From Aradus depressus (lineage: Eukaryota; Arthropoda; Insecta; Hemiptera; Aradidae), in NCBI GenBank assembly GCA_963662175.1, contig OY759218.1, forward strand, positions 17,946,480 through 18,010,479: 64,000 nt of DNA, in the 5' to 3' direction. The position numbers and the translations under genes are program-made. Positions 54,262 to 64,000 of the stretch are shown here, one piece after another (within the stretch, counting starts at the first letter, position 1; each line of letters opens with the position of its first letter). The notes beneath the pieces are model-generated. The model did no database searches. It was not told the origin of the DNA and saw only the letters and a program-made list of their open reading frames with translations.

Positions 54262-54600
54262 GTGATCCTAGTGAAATGTTTCAAAGCAATCCTCTCTGAT
54301 TATGTCTGTTATTGGTTGTTAAGGTCGTCTACAATGAGATCCCTTCTGAGGAGAACATGCCTTTGGTGGGTTTTTGTACTGTGGAAGCTTAAGCACTATC
54401 TAGAACCTAGCTGCTTCTATGCATGGTCTCTACCATTTGTAAACATACAATCAGATGTTAGAATAGTTTTTTTACTCACAAAAAAAAGTACAAATAGTGA
54501 CATTCAAGGATTTGAGCTAAACTTGCTTTACAGGAGGACATCAAAAGCTACTTACCACAGGAGTTATAGATGGTATGACACAAAAGGAGGGGAGAGAGAG
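54262..54600 (+). other. Unassigned coding-like patch
   Basis: In the frame from 54324 the plus strand reads VVYNEIPSEENMPLVGFCTV, which looks like a protein sequence. A stop follows shortly after, and later pieces are in other frames. It does not match the missing part of kcc. It is probably a decayed mobile element, disrupted further by the BEL/Pao element at 54601. Confidence 0.3.
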
Positions 54601-55175
54601 TGTTAAGTCGCGAGTTGAGTGTGGGTGAATTCGGGAACACGCCGAGACAATCGATAGGAGTCGGCGGGACTCTTGAACTACATGAGTCAGTAAGCAGTTG
54701 GGCACCACGCGGGGTGGACTGAGTTGGTTGAGTTGGCTGTTACCACGCGGGTATAAAGTGAGTCGTCTCTTAACAACGAGAGGGACCAGTTGGTCGCAAC
54801 GCGGGGTGGACTGAGAGTCTGGGTCGAGCCAGCACGCGGTGTGCGGAATGGATTCGTTCTTATTACCACGCGGGTATAAGGTGAGTCGTTAGTTACCATG
54901 CGGAAGTGAGTTGCTTATTACCACGCGGGTATAAGGTGAGTCGTTAGTTACCATGCGGAAGTGAATTGGTTATTACCACGCGGGTATAAAGTGAGTCGTC
55001 TGTTACCAAGCACAGTAATTGAGTGACTTGTGTAGTTCCCACGCGGTATGGGACTTATTATTGAACAACTGACTTTGTGTTCGTTACCACGCGGTTTTGT
55101 AATAAGGGTGTTGACCAAATAAATATATCTGTTGCTCTACTCTAAGTTCTCATTAACCTGTACCCAAACCCAACA
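54601..55175 (+). repeat. 5' LTR of the BEL/Pao-type element with ACGCGG array
   Basis: About a dozen copies of CCACGCGG or close variants (CCATGCGG, GCACGCGG) occur every 25-60 bp between 54708 and 55095. They are often in the phrase ACCACGCGGGTATAAGGTGA with GTGAGTCGT following. The array may be a set of protein-binding sites in the promoter region. Confidence 0.85.
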
Positions 55176-55885
55176 TGGTTTTTACCGGGCCGGATTAAAG
55201 TAAGTAATACAGTCCATCTTATTTCATTATTTTCATTTGAAAAATGTCGCGAAGAAAGTCAAATTAGTCGACTTAGAAAAAACAAGACCCCGCGGCACCA
55301 GCGCCGACGCTGTAGATCTTCTGCTGCTGAGAAGACTGCACCTCCCGCTACCGCGAACGAATCCACCTGCGACGCCTCTTCTGCGCAAACTGAACCGAAA
55401 CCCGCGACTTCAGCGCCTCCAGCCTCTTTGGATGAAGCCTGCAACCCACGACCTCAACGCACCAATTGGCCTACTCATCGTATGCCTGGACGCAAAAGTC
55501 GGCTCGGACAGCCGCCTTCCACTACACGCGGCGCTGAGATCACCACTCGCACACCATTCGCTACACTCATGCATGTCGCCTCCGCTCCGTTCATGGACGA
55601 CTTCCGCGCCTTTTCTCGCGATTCGCACGCTGCATGAGCTGGCTGATCGGGAGCTGCAGCGGTACCCGCTCGCGTCAGAAGTGCTCTTGGAGGAGACCTA
55701 CGGGGACGACAACGCTCCGCCGCAATCCTGGAAGCTGGGACGGATCACCCAGCTCTACCCGGGGCAAGACGCGATCACGCGAGTCGCGGATGTCGCAACG
55801 ACCACCGGGGTTGTGCGCAGACCCCTTTCGCGACTATGCCCGCTCCCAATCCAATAATGAAGCCGAGCCTTCATGGGAGGCGGGA
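55176..55885 (+). pseudogene. Deleted gag-pol interior of the BEL/Pao-type element
   Basis: ATG at 55244 opens MSRRKSN and stops at once. Later frames hold proline/alanine-rich sequence that may be gag. From about 55690 to 55856 the frame reads DDNAPPQSWKLGRITQLYPG, then RVADVATTTGVVRRPLSRLC and PLPIQ-stop. APPxxWKLGRI...PG...RVVxVxTxxGxxxRPxxxLCPLP is the C-terminal domain of BEL/Pao Pol, downstream of integrase. Protease, RT, RNase H and the integrase core are absent. Confidence 0.8.
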
Positions 55886-56460
55886 TGTTAAGTCGCGAGT
55901 TGAGTGTGGGTGAATTCGGGAACACGCCGAGACAATCGATAGGAGTTGGCGGGACTCTTGAACTACATGAGTCAGTAAGCAGTTGGGCACCACGCGGGGT
56001 GGACTGAGTTGGTTGAGTTGGCTGTTACCACGCGGGTATAAAGTGAGTCGTCTCTTAACAACGAGAAGGACCAGTTGGTCGCCACGCGGGGTGGACTGAG
56101 AGTCTGGGTCGAGCCAGCACGCGGTGTGCGGAATGGATTCGTCCTTATTACCACGCGGGTATAAGGTGAGTCGTTAGTTACCATGCGGAAGTGCGTTGCT
56201 TATTACCACGCGGGTATAAGGTGAGTCGTTAGTTACCATGCGGAAGTGAGTTGGTTATTACCACGCGGGTATAAAGTGAGTCGTCTGTTACCAAGCACAG
56301 TAAGTGAGTGACTTGTGTAGTTCCCACGCGGTATGGGACTTATTATTGAACAACTGACTTTGTGTTCGTTACCACGCGGTTTTGTAATAAGGGTGTTGAC
56401 CAAATAAATATATCTGTTGCTCTACTCTAAGTTCTCATTAACCTGTACCCAAACCCAACA
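55886..56460 (+). repeat. 3' LTR of the BEL/Pao-type element
   Basis: Same length as the 5' LTR, with about seven single-base differences (about 1%), for example at GTTGGCGGG versus GTCGGCGGG and AGAAGGACC versus AGAGGGACC. The insertion is young, but older than the element at 11007. Confidence 0.88.
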
Positions 56461-57089
56461 GAGAGTAAGGAAAAATGTCAAGTCTATGGAAGAATTATTT
56501 TTATTGAATTCCAAGTAACCTAAAGCAAAAATAATAATAATAAATTTATTTCCGTTAAACCAATACATGGTAATAGGATACGTCAAAAGAATGTATACAT
56601 TAAAATGGCTTATAAATTAGATTTATAACTACTTGAGTCTAATACACCTATGATTAGTAGTAATAACAAAACTATTAAAAAAAGTAAAATGAAATTAATA
56701 ATAACTGAACAAATAAATACTTAAAAATATATGAGTACATAAACGAAATTAATACATGATACGTTTATCATAAGTAGACACATTTTCATAATAATAATAA
56801 ATTTATTTTCGTTAAACCAATACATGGTAATAGGATATGTCAAATGAATAAGGCTAATGAACACCAAAATTATTACAAAAACAACTATTAAAATTATAAT
56901 TATTCGATTATAACAAAATAAGTAAAATGATGGAAATTAAAATAAAAAAATAAATAAGCCTCTTGTATATGAAATGAAACTATTATTATTATTACTATTA
57001 CTATTATATATTGTGAACAAGAGAAGGGTATCAGGTCTTTATAGGAAGGGAAAAGAAAAACAAGGCTCATATACATATCTGGAGAAAAA
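56461..57089. repeat. LINE 3' tail pieces, A-rich
   Basis: 56535-56650 and 56790-56850 both carry 'ACCAATACATGGTAATAGGA', the same tail as 17225-17345 and 37105-37165. The two pieces are in tandem, so a tail was probably duplicated or inserted twice. Confidence 0.5.
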
Positions 57090-57480
57090 AAATTCGTCGG
57101 TTATTCGGCAATGTACTTCCCCAGAAGGAATTAATCAATTATGTTTTCGCACTCTTTTCAAATCAAATCGACCGTTTAGGCTAAAAATCAATAGTTGCTT
57201 TACATGGGGAGGTTTCTTAATTCCCATTATATTTTGTGAAGAAACCTTGAACACGCCGTTTTTTTGGATGGTCTTGAGCCTGTGATATGTCATGTTTTCG
57301 TTAAAGACCCCTATCCTAGCTGCCTACCTTGGTTGGCAAAATTTAGGACTTCCGGAGTCGGAGTTATTTTATTTTCCTGCGAAATGATCAAGGCAATCTT
57401 CAGCTTCAAGCAGTGGTGCGGGATTTTTTATGATAATGCAAAACGACGAACATTCATAAAAAACACTTGCTATGAGATGT
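57090..57480. repeat. GTATCGACA terminal module and SINE fragment (copy J)
   Basis: 57090-57240 is a minus-strand terminal module ('GAATTAATCAATTATG'). 57245-57365 is a decayed SINE body ('TCGTTAAAGACCCCTATCC', 'GGCAAAATTTAGGACTTCC'). Confidence 0.55.
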
Positions 57481-57584
57481 AGTTTTTTCGCTGAAAATGA
57501 ACGATTTAGATCTCATTACCATCATTACAATGAATTTAATTTGTTTTACTAGAATAACTATAATTTAAATAATTGGTTTTACTT

Positions 57585-58150
57585 CCCCAGCTATACGAAG
57601 TATAGGGAAAGTTAGGTAATCAGTAAAAAAATCGATGCGGAGTTTTCAACGGAATTTCATGTTTTCCGACCTCTAGATTGCAATTATGAAAAAACAATTT
57701 ATGTATGAGTGTGTCTGTAAACATGATAACTCCCGATAGAATAAATATATAGACACGAAATGTTATATGCGAATGCAGAACATTACAAGGACGGCACCTA
57801 TTGATTTTGTGCCTAATCTGCCAAAGGGAGAGAGGCTTAACTCAAAAACTTTAATAACTGCCAATGTAATAAATGTATCGACATGAAATTTCATATTTGA
57901 AGTCAAAACCTAATGAGGATATAACCTGTCGAATTTCAGCCATATCGGCAGAAGGGAAGAGGGGTTCAGGGTAGGGGCTAAATTCATAAACCCTAATAAC
58001 TGCCGATGTAATGTATTTATCGACAAATTTAGTTTGAGGATTTAGGAGCCCCTATGTAAGTCAACTATTGATTATTAGCGGAAACGGTCGACTGGTTTTG
58101 GAGGGGAATCGAAAAGTTATGTTAGTTATTCACCGGCGACGTTTCTATCT
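57585..58150 (+). repeat. GTATCGACA modular repeat, near-complete copy
   Basis: The 5' end CCAGCTATACGAAGTATAGG is followed by GGAAAGTTAGGTAATCAG, 'TTTTCAACGGAATTTCATG', 'CCGACCTCTAGATTGC', a block with 'GTGTGTCTGTAAACATGATA' and ACTCCCGATAG, three modules, and the terminal module ending GTTATTCACCGGCGACG. This copy shows the whole family from end to end, about 560 bp. Confidence 0.75.
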
Positions 58151-58559
58151 GATTTCTGTGTTTATTAAATTTATTTCTTTAATTTGTTGGGAATTCAATA
58201 AAAATATATTTCCATGAACTTGACATTGTGATTTTTTTTCTTCTCTCTTCTCTTCTTTTATACAATACCATTTTCTGCTACTATATGTAGCTTTTAAAGT
58301 CCTCTACCTGTAAGTTTGGTTCAGATCCAGACCTTCCACTATTCGAACTTTCCTGATTAACGCGAATGTTTTTTATGTTCATTTTTCGGCGTTAGTGGAA
58401 ATTTAATGTTTTCAATTAAATGTAGTTGTAATGGATTCAAGTATTGGTGAAGAACACAACTTTCACGAGGATGTTGTAAATGGTAATGATGCGTTTTTTT
58501 TTTTCATTTGGTCGCACTTGATGAATAAAGAGAAAAACCTAACTTGTAAAATAAATAAA
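58151..58559. other. Unassigned AT-rich spacer
   Basis: Nothing recognised. Confidence 0.4.
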
Positions 58560-59410
58560 AATAAAGAACTTGTTTAATTTTTATATTGTCCAATTTCACA
58601 AAAATATGTACATAAAATGTACTGGTTTTGGATTATGCCATCTTCAGCACAAAGTTCAAAAGTGACATTTAAGTTTGCAAGGCTGTCATATTTATGAAAT
58701 TTTCGGGTTACCTTAGATTACCTGGGGAAGACCCTGAGTTAGGGGCGGGGGCTGTCGTACCAAACATAGGATTTACAAATATTTGAGTTGTCAGTAATCT
58801 AATAAAATGAAGAAACTACAAAAATAAACAGAATATAATAGTAATTTTATAGAAAAGGTTTTATAGTAAATACATATCATATATAAGAAATAAGTACTAT
58901 ATGACATGATATTATATATAAGAAATAAGTACTATATGACATGATATTATATATAAGAAATAAGTACTATATGACATGATATTAAAGTATAAGAAGACAA
59001 TAAAATGAAAATTAGTACAATTTATAATGAAAGTACACAATATATTATATTAAATTAATGGTAACTAGCAGAGGTGAGAATTTGAAGTGAGTTCGGTCGT
59101 TGAAAAGATTCCCATTTTTTATAGTTCTATTAATTTCCAGCGGTTTCAGAGTCAAGCTGTCTACACTAGAGGTTTTATTAAATATTTGACAACTGAAATA
59201 TTTATAATTACTATCTTAGGTATTGTATAAATGTGACAACCTAGTAAACTTAAATGTCACTTTTGAACTTTGTGGTAACGATGGCGTAAGCCGAAACCGG
59301 TACACTTTATGTATATATTTTTATGAAGTTAGACAATATAAAAGTTAAACAAGTTCTTGGTTTTTATTTGTTTTATTAGCTTTCCACTACATCGCAGAAA
59401 TGTATTCTGA
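58560..59410. repeat. Foldback element with 35-bp tandem repeat inside
   Basis: The arms, about 58560-58690 and 59215-59380, are inverted: 'AAAAGTGACATTTAAGTTTG' against 'AAACTTAAATGTCACTTTTG', and 'ATGTACATAAAATGTACTGG' against its inverse. A tandem repeat of a 35-bp unit (three copies, GAAATAAGTACTATATGACA...) lies at 58887-58990. A single arm of the same family is at 4460-4660. Confidence 0.7.
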
Positions 59411-61424
59411 AACCATACTTAATCCGAGTGCTAATCTTTCATGCTTTTGAGATAAGTTAATTCATAAGTACTTGTCTACTAACTGTCTCTACCTCCCTTA
59501 GTGCTATGCCATCTGTAACTCCTTCAATTAGCTTTCGATCTCCTCTAACTGTGGTGCAAGTTTGGTTCAAATCTGTGCTTTCCACTACTTGTACATCCTT
59601 AGTCAGTAGTAAACATGTACGATTTAGTTAGAGGCAATGTCATTTCAAATATGTAACACTTACAAGCTGTCAAAAGATGATAAAGAGCAATCCGAAAACA
59701 TCCCGCATTTGTTTGCTTTCTTTAATATGCTTCTTTATTATCAAAATGTATGTATTTCGGTCATTCCACGCCGGTCAACCTTGGTGATTTTTTCTAAATG
59801 TTCCCTAAAACGTACTTTTAAGGGCTATTCCGTAAGAAAAATATATTGAAGAAGAGAAGAAACAAAAAAAGAAAGTAAAAAGAAACATATTAGAAGCATT
59901 CTCGTTTTATATTACTTTTATTGTTATTCTGAATGTCCCGCATAACAGTTAATTGTATAGTATTTAGTTTTTAACTTTTATAGATAATCACATATTAACT
60001 TGGAAATTCTTCATTGGAAGGACTAGTAACTTAAGCTCAACAAAGAGGCGTGTGACCGATTAATTCCCATACACATTGCACCAATCTTGAATAATTGAGT
60101 AATTTTTACTGGGACTAAAATTTGTCCCGTACGTCACGAAATTTATAAGTTAAAAAAATAGATTGGTGCTTCCTCCAAGTTATAAGGATAATAAAAATCG
60201 TCCAAATTAGAGAGAAATTTGTTTTATTTAGTCTGATTTAATTTGAGAATTAGTTTTTGGGTCTGAACGTTTTTAGGTCAGCACCAGATCAGAGTCGCAA
60301 AACCTAAATAAAATGTTATACTGAAATAACAACAGCAATGTTATTTAGGAGTGAATCACTAATAACTTGCTACCCCTTTTTCAAACATTAAAAATGTGGA
60401 CGTTTGACTGATACCCGGCAGTTTTTTGGGACTGGACCTTTACCATGGTCTTTTTGATTTTGAATTCTTAATGAGATTTACTTCTGCAGTCGCCTTAGAG
60501 TCCCTCATTGCATACTTACCGTATTAATTGTAAATATAATAAAGATTATTTAGGATTTATAAAGAGGTAACCTCATTGTGAAATAACAATTTTAATTTTT
60601 CAATACGAATAAAATTATCCAATGAAAAAATGTCCATGGTCTAAATGATATTTTCATCTGAAAGTGGGATTATTTATCTACAAATTAAAACAAAAAGTGT
60701 CTACGACCAAAGTTTATAATTTATTCATTTTAGAAGAAATAGTTAGTTGGAATTTCAAACCGCTTTAAAACCAGAAATACGCGAAATATGAAAAAAAAAC
60801 ATTGATATTGTTTGAGTACCGTTTTTGAGTGTCTATGAAACTTTATGAAAATTAAAATTTGAAATGGGATGAGTGATCGTTTTGGCGTGAAATGACCTAC
60901 AGTAACTTTATCGTGCACCAAGTACTGTCCTTATAAGTTTTGCATGATCCTCTAAAAGTTCTTTATGTGAATATCATTGCAGTGCATGTATTGCAAGATT
61001 TGTTTATCTTTTAAATAATCTTGTTTTCTCTGGCTTATTAGTATTTTTTCAAAGAAATTTATTTAATGGCGACTTTTGATGGGTGAGCTCAGTATTCAAA
61101 TTCAACATTTTTTTCTTTTAAATTGCTTCCTGTTTTTTATCCATGTTTCTTTTCCTCCACTATTCATTTATTGACCCACATGCTCAGTAACCTATATTGT
61201 TTTGGAAGATGTGATAATTCAAGGGTCCATCGTCCATCAAACAACAACTCATCCGACATAACTTCTTTCGCTTTCAATGTACTTTATTATTTTTTAAAAC
61301 TTCATTATCACATTTAAAATATATCTATATTGAAAAATAAGTGGCAAGATGTCTAAGTGTAAAAAAATTAAAATATCTATATGATACATTCTTCAGAGCA
61401 TTACTTCTACCAATGTATTTTTGG
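59411..61424. other. AT-rich stretch with one dispersed repeat
   Basis: 59750-60060 is the inverted copy of parts of 44030-44700 ('CATTCCACGCCGGTCAACC', 'GGAAGGACTAGTAACTTAA'). No gene is recognised elsewhere in this stretch. Confidence 0.45.
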
Positions 61425-61725
61425 CTTTTTTAAAAATTAGCAATTATTGACGTTTCGGGAAGTCTCCCATCATCGGTATCTATAATTTATATGTTCTTTA
61501 CGTTAACATTTCTTCTGTCAATTAGAAGCTTCCTTTAATAGAACATATTTATTGAGTTGACCTCTACAGTCAAAACTGACTCAGACAATCAAGTATTTAT
61601 GTTTTATAAAAGGAATATTCTGATTGACAGAAGAAATGTTAACACAGAGAACATATAAATTATAGATGCTGATGATTAGAGTACTTACCGAAACGTCTAT
61701 AAATGCTAATTTAAAAAAAAAAAAA
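61425..61725. repeat. Palindromic repeat element
   Basis: Arms 61433-61525 and about 61620-61712 are inverted copies, roughly 85% alike by eye: 'TATAATTTATATGTTCTTTA' against its inverse, 'GTTAACATTTCTTCTGTCAA' against 'TTGACAGAAGAAATGTTAAC', and 'GACGTTTCGG' against 'CCGAAACGTC'. An A run (61711-61735) closes it. Confidence 0.7.
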
Positions 61726-64000
61726 AAAAAAAAAAATTGGGAGAAGTAATGATGTGATGAATGTATTATGAATTCAAAATCTCCTTACACAACCCCCAAA
61801 AAAATAATAGAAAATATCTATTCATAATGCTATCTGAATTCAAAATCCCAACCTTTACTTCTCTTGAGTCTATCAGTGAGGTTGACCATAGGTCTAAAAA
61901 AATAAAAATAATAATGAATAAAAAAACTGAGAGAAGCGATACAAAACCTCACTCAACAAACTTTAAAAAGTATTAAAATAAATTGTTCATTTATCTGATG
62001 AAATTAAAGAAAATGTTTTTATTGTTAGAAAAACACATTTCCTTAATATATTTAATTAAAAAGTTTCTTATTTATTTTTTTAAACTTAGGGAATTTGGAA
62101 TTTTTTAATGCTTGATTTTATTCTTTGAATTTACATTTTTGTTTTCAAATTTATTTACATCATATGCTTTTATTTTTATTTTACATATGATGCTATGAGA
62201 TAATTGAACTAATGTTACTTATGTTTATTGTACATATTTGGGGAAAATTAGGTATAGTTTAAAAGCATGATGTTATTTCCATGGGTAACTATTAGGCCAG
62301 AATTACTTTTTATTTTTGTTATATATTTAAGTGGCGATGACGAATGATTTTTTTTTTATTCTTCATTACTATTATTATTACTTATTTTGTTTCTCCAGGA
62401 ATTTTTTGTATGTGTTAATAATGTGAATCCTCACAAAAATAACCCATCTGTAAACTTCCGCCAAATGAGGTTCTAGAAAACATTTAAAAAAAGTAGTGTT
62501 ATAAAAATCATTACCGGAAAACGGCCAATGTTCATTGCTTGGCCCCAGCCTCTATGTTCTAACTGCTCTGTTTTTGCGAAGGAGTAATATTTCGTTCTTT
62601 TGATGTTACTACATTTGTTCCATATTTTCGACAAATCTTCCAGAGGTGTTTTTCCGACAATATTTTGCGTAGATTTAACGCCTCTTCTTCATGTCACAAT
62701 GAATCACACAAAAGCCTAAGATACACGTTATTATATTTGTCGGAGGCTGAAGCCAAGCAGTGAGCCCCGTTGGTAGCTCCTGTGAAGTATCGAGGAGCAG
62801 TTAATATTTTAACGAACATACCGTTTGGCTGTTATTATTTTTATTATCATTACTTTTTTGTAAATGAGATGTTTTCTTAAACATCACTTGACGAAGTTTT
62901 ACAACTTGGTTGTTTTTGTGAGTTTATCTGTCTTTTTTGTAGCGGATAAGAAGAGGAGAACGATGTAAGTGGACTTAGTCCATTAGAGTTGTTTAGCACG
63001 ATATAACTTTTTTCATGCTGATCCAATCTCAAATTTGAGAAAAAATAGTTCATTGAAGACTTCATGAATACAGTTTTTTTTTTTTGTGAGAGCGTATTTT
63101 GATGGGTCTAAGCGTTTTCGCGTAACTTGCACATACAATCGATACTTTTTTTTACAGCTGGTGTGATTCATATTCAAAAGAGTAATAAAAGGCACACCTG
63201 TAAGCTCTGTTTTGAAGTAAAACGAGAATCGTTAAAAAAAAATTGCTTTTTGCTTATATCTGGCCTTGATTGGTGTGAACAGGCTTTTGTAGTCTCCGGG
63301 CAAACCCATACATATAAAAATGTCCTTCTATAAGTTCCCCAGGCTGAGAACTAGAGGACCGAAAACCCCCATTAGTCACGTCAAGGAAATATACGTCCAG
63401 ATCCTAGACAACATACTGGGTGGTGAAACGCTGCCGCATTTCTAAATTCTCTCAATTATTTAGTAATAAATCCACGTGTAATTATTATTGAATTTGTATT
63501 ATTAAAATGTTCAAAAATGGGAAATTTGAATCATTTTTTAGGTGGGCTATTTGTTTAGAATTAAAGTTCCAAACGTTTTCACATAAAATATATAGAAAAT
63601 TGTTCTTAACCTCGGTGCAGGAGGATTGTTCTCCGTAGAATAGTATCAGTAAGTGACTTATTAAAGGCCTTATAATTTGGCTGTAGATCGAAAAAAATCT
63701 TTAATGTTGAGAAAACTTGTTTTCTGTTGAAAGGAATTTTCTCCAAACTATGTTTTATCTGTTGTATGTAAATTATATTAATTAGGATAATTAAGTACTA
63801 ACTTGAATAATTAAAAAAATTAAGGTTAGAAGAAATTCAATAAGTATTTACTATAACTCACAAAAGTTGAAGTTAGAAGTATATTGCCAGAAAGATCAGG
63901 GTACATTGGAAAACGAACATAATAGTCCAAACGCTCATAGAAATAAAAAGACGTATCCTTCCCACTGCTTATATTATTAACAGAACTGGTTGTCAACGCT
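61726..64000. other. AT-rich stretch, nothing firmly recognised
   Basis: A weak inverted pair lies at 62528-62555 and 62740-62766 (GAGGCTGGGGCCAAGCAATG against GAGGCTGAAGCCAAGCAGTG, opposite strands). 63156-63330 opens with a possible acceptor (TTTTTTTACAG) and reads KSNKRHTCKLCFEVKRESL, but this was not assignable. No missing kcc exon was recognised. Confidence 0.4.

Larger units (their letters stand above)
54601..56460 (+). mobile_element. Non-autonomous BEL/Pao-type LTR element
   Basis: Two 575-bp LTRs (54601-55175 and 55886-56460; TG...CA) differ at about seven positions by eye. A 5-bp duplication, GAGAG, flanks the element (54596-54600 and 56461-56465). The interior is only 710 bp. It starts with a TGGTTTTTACCGGG primer-site candidate and ends with a purine tract (GGGAGGCGGGA) before the right LTR. 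Most of gag-pol is deleted. What remains shows a short gag-like start and the last part of BEL/Pao Pol. It must depend on another element's proteins. Confidence 0.85.

Noticed and set aside
54687..56184. Paired 70-codon minus-strand frames within both LTRs
   Set aside because: They arise from the repeated ACGCGG phrases in the LTRs and would not be under coding constraint.
57588..57604. loxP-like palindrome (CTATACGAAGTATAG)
   Set aside because: It resembles a loxP arm by chance only. It is the 5' end of the modular repeat and recurs in diverged form; no recombinase gene is present.
63156..63330. Possible terminal exon of kcc or a zinc-finger exon (HTCKLCFEVKRE)
   Set aside because: It does not match the expected KCC C-terminus, and only one Cys-x2-Cys pair is present. 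Too weak to call.

Overview
This is an AT-rich animal genomic window, almost certainly from an insect. A hemipteran is plausible but only weakly supported by the look of the repeats. It has widely spaced exons with GT-AG introns, no operons, and a very dense load of transposable elements. It holds one host protein-coding gene, on the + strand. This is a K-Cl cotransporter of the SLC12 family (orthologue of Drosophila kcc/kazachoc and vertebrate KCC1-4). Fifteen exons can be placed between 19795 and 51856; they join in phase and encode about 880 residues. The 5' end (start codon and first N-terminal residues) and the 3' end (last part of the cytosolic domain) were not found here, so the gene is partial in this window.

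Layout. 1-19.8 kb is repeat-filled DNA upstream of, or in a 5' intron of, kcc. It contains a decayed gene copy of a repetitive arthropod family (110-710), a hAT-type MITE (868-1476), a 502-bp element with perfect 32-bp TIRs (1892-2393), LINE tails, tRNA-derived SINEs, a foldback element holding a SINE (7030-7975), a Harbinger-type MITE (7987-8498), a Helitron-like end (to about 9106) and a dead mariner (17987-18676). The outstanding object is an intact LTR retrotransposon (11007-14813, - strand). It has identical 132-bp LTRs, a 5-bp target duplication and one 1166-codon Gag-Pol frame. A 19-nt segment just inside the 5' LTR is perfectly complementary to a segment within the LTR itself, which suggests self-primed reverse transcription of the Tf1 kind.

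19.8-51.9 kb is the kcc gene. Its introns carry SINEs, non-LTR retrotransposon fragments of several kinds, a 2-kb inverted repeat (26060-28072) that would fold in the pre-mRNA, nested foldback repeats (24288-25530), a 97-bp minisatellite just upstream of exon 4, and many copies of a modular AT-rich repeat recognised by the phrase GTATCGACA.

51.9-64 kb has no recognised host exon. It contains a short non-autonomous BEL/Pao LTR element (54601-56460) whose LTRs carry a dense array of ACGCGG motifs, further foldback and palindromic elements, and long AT-rich stretches in which nothing was recognised.

Only kcc and the retrotransposon ORF at 11158-14658 look like intact coding sequence; the other coding traces are broken mobile-element remains. 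Family assignments come from recognising motifs by eye, not from a database search.
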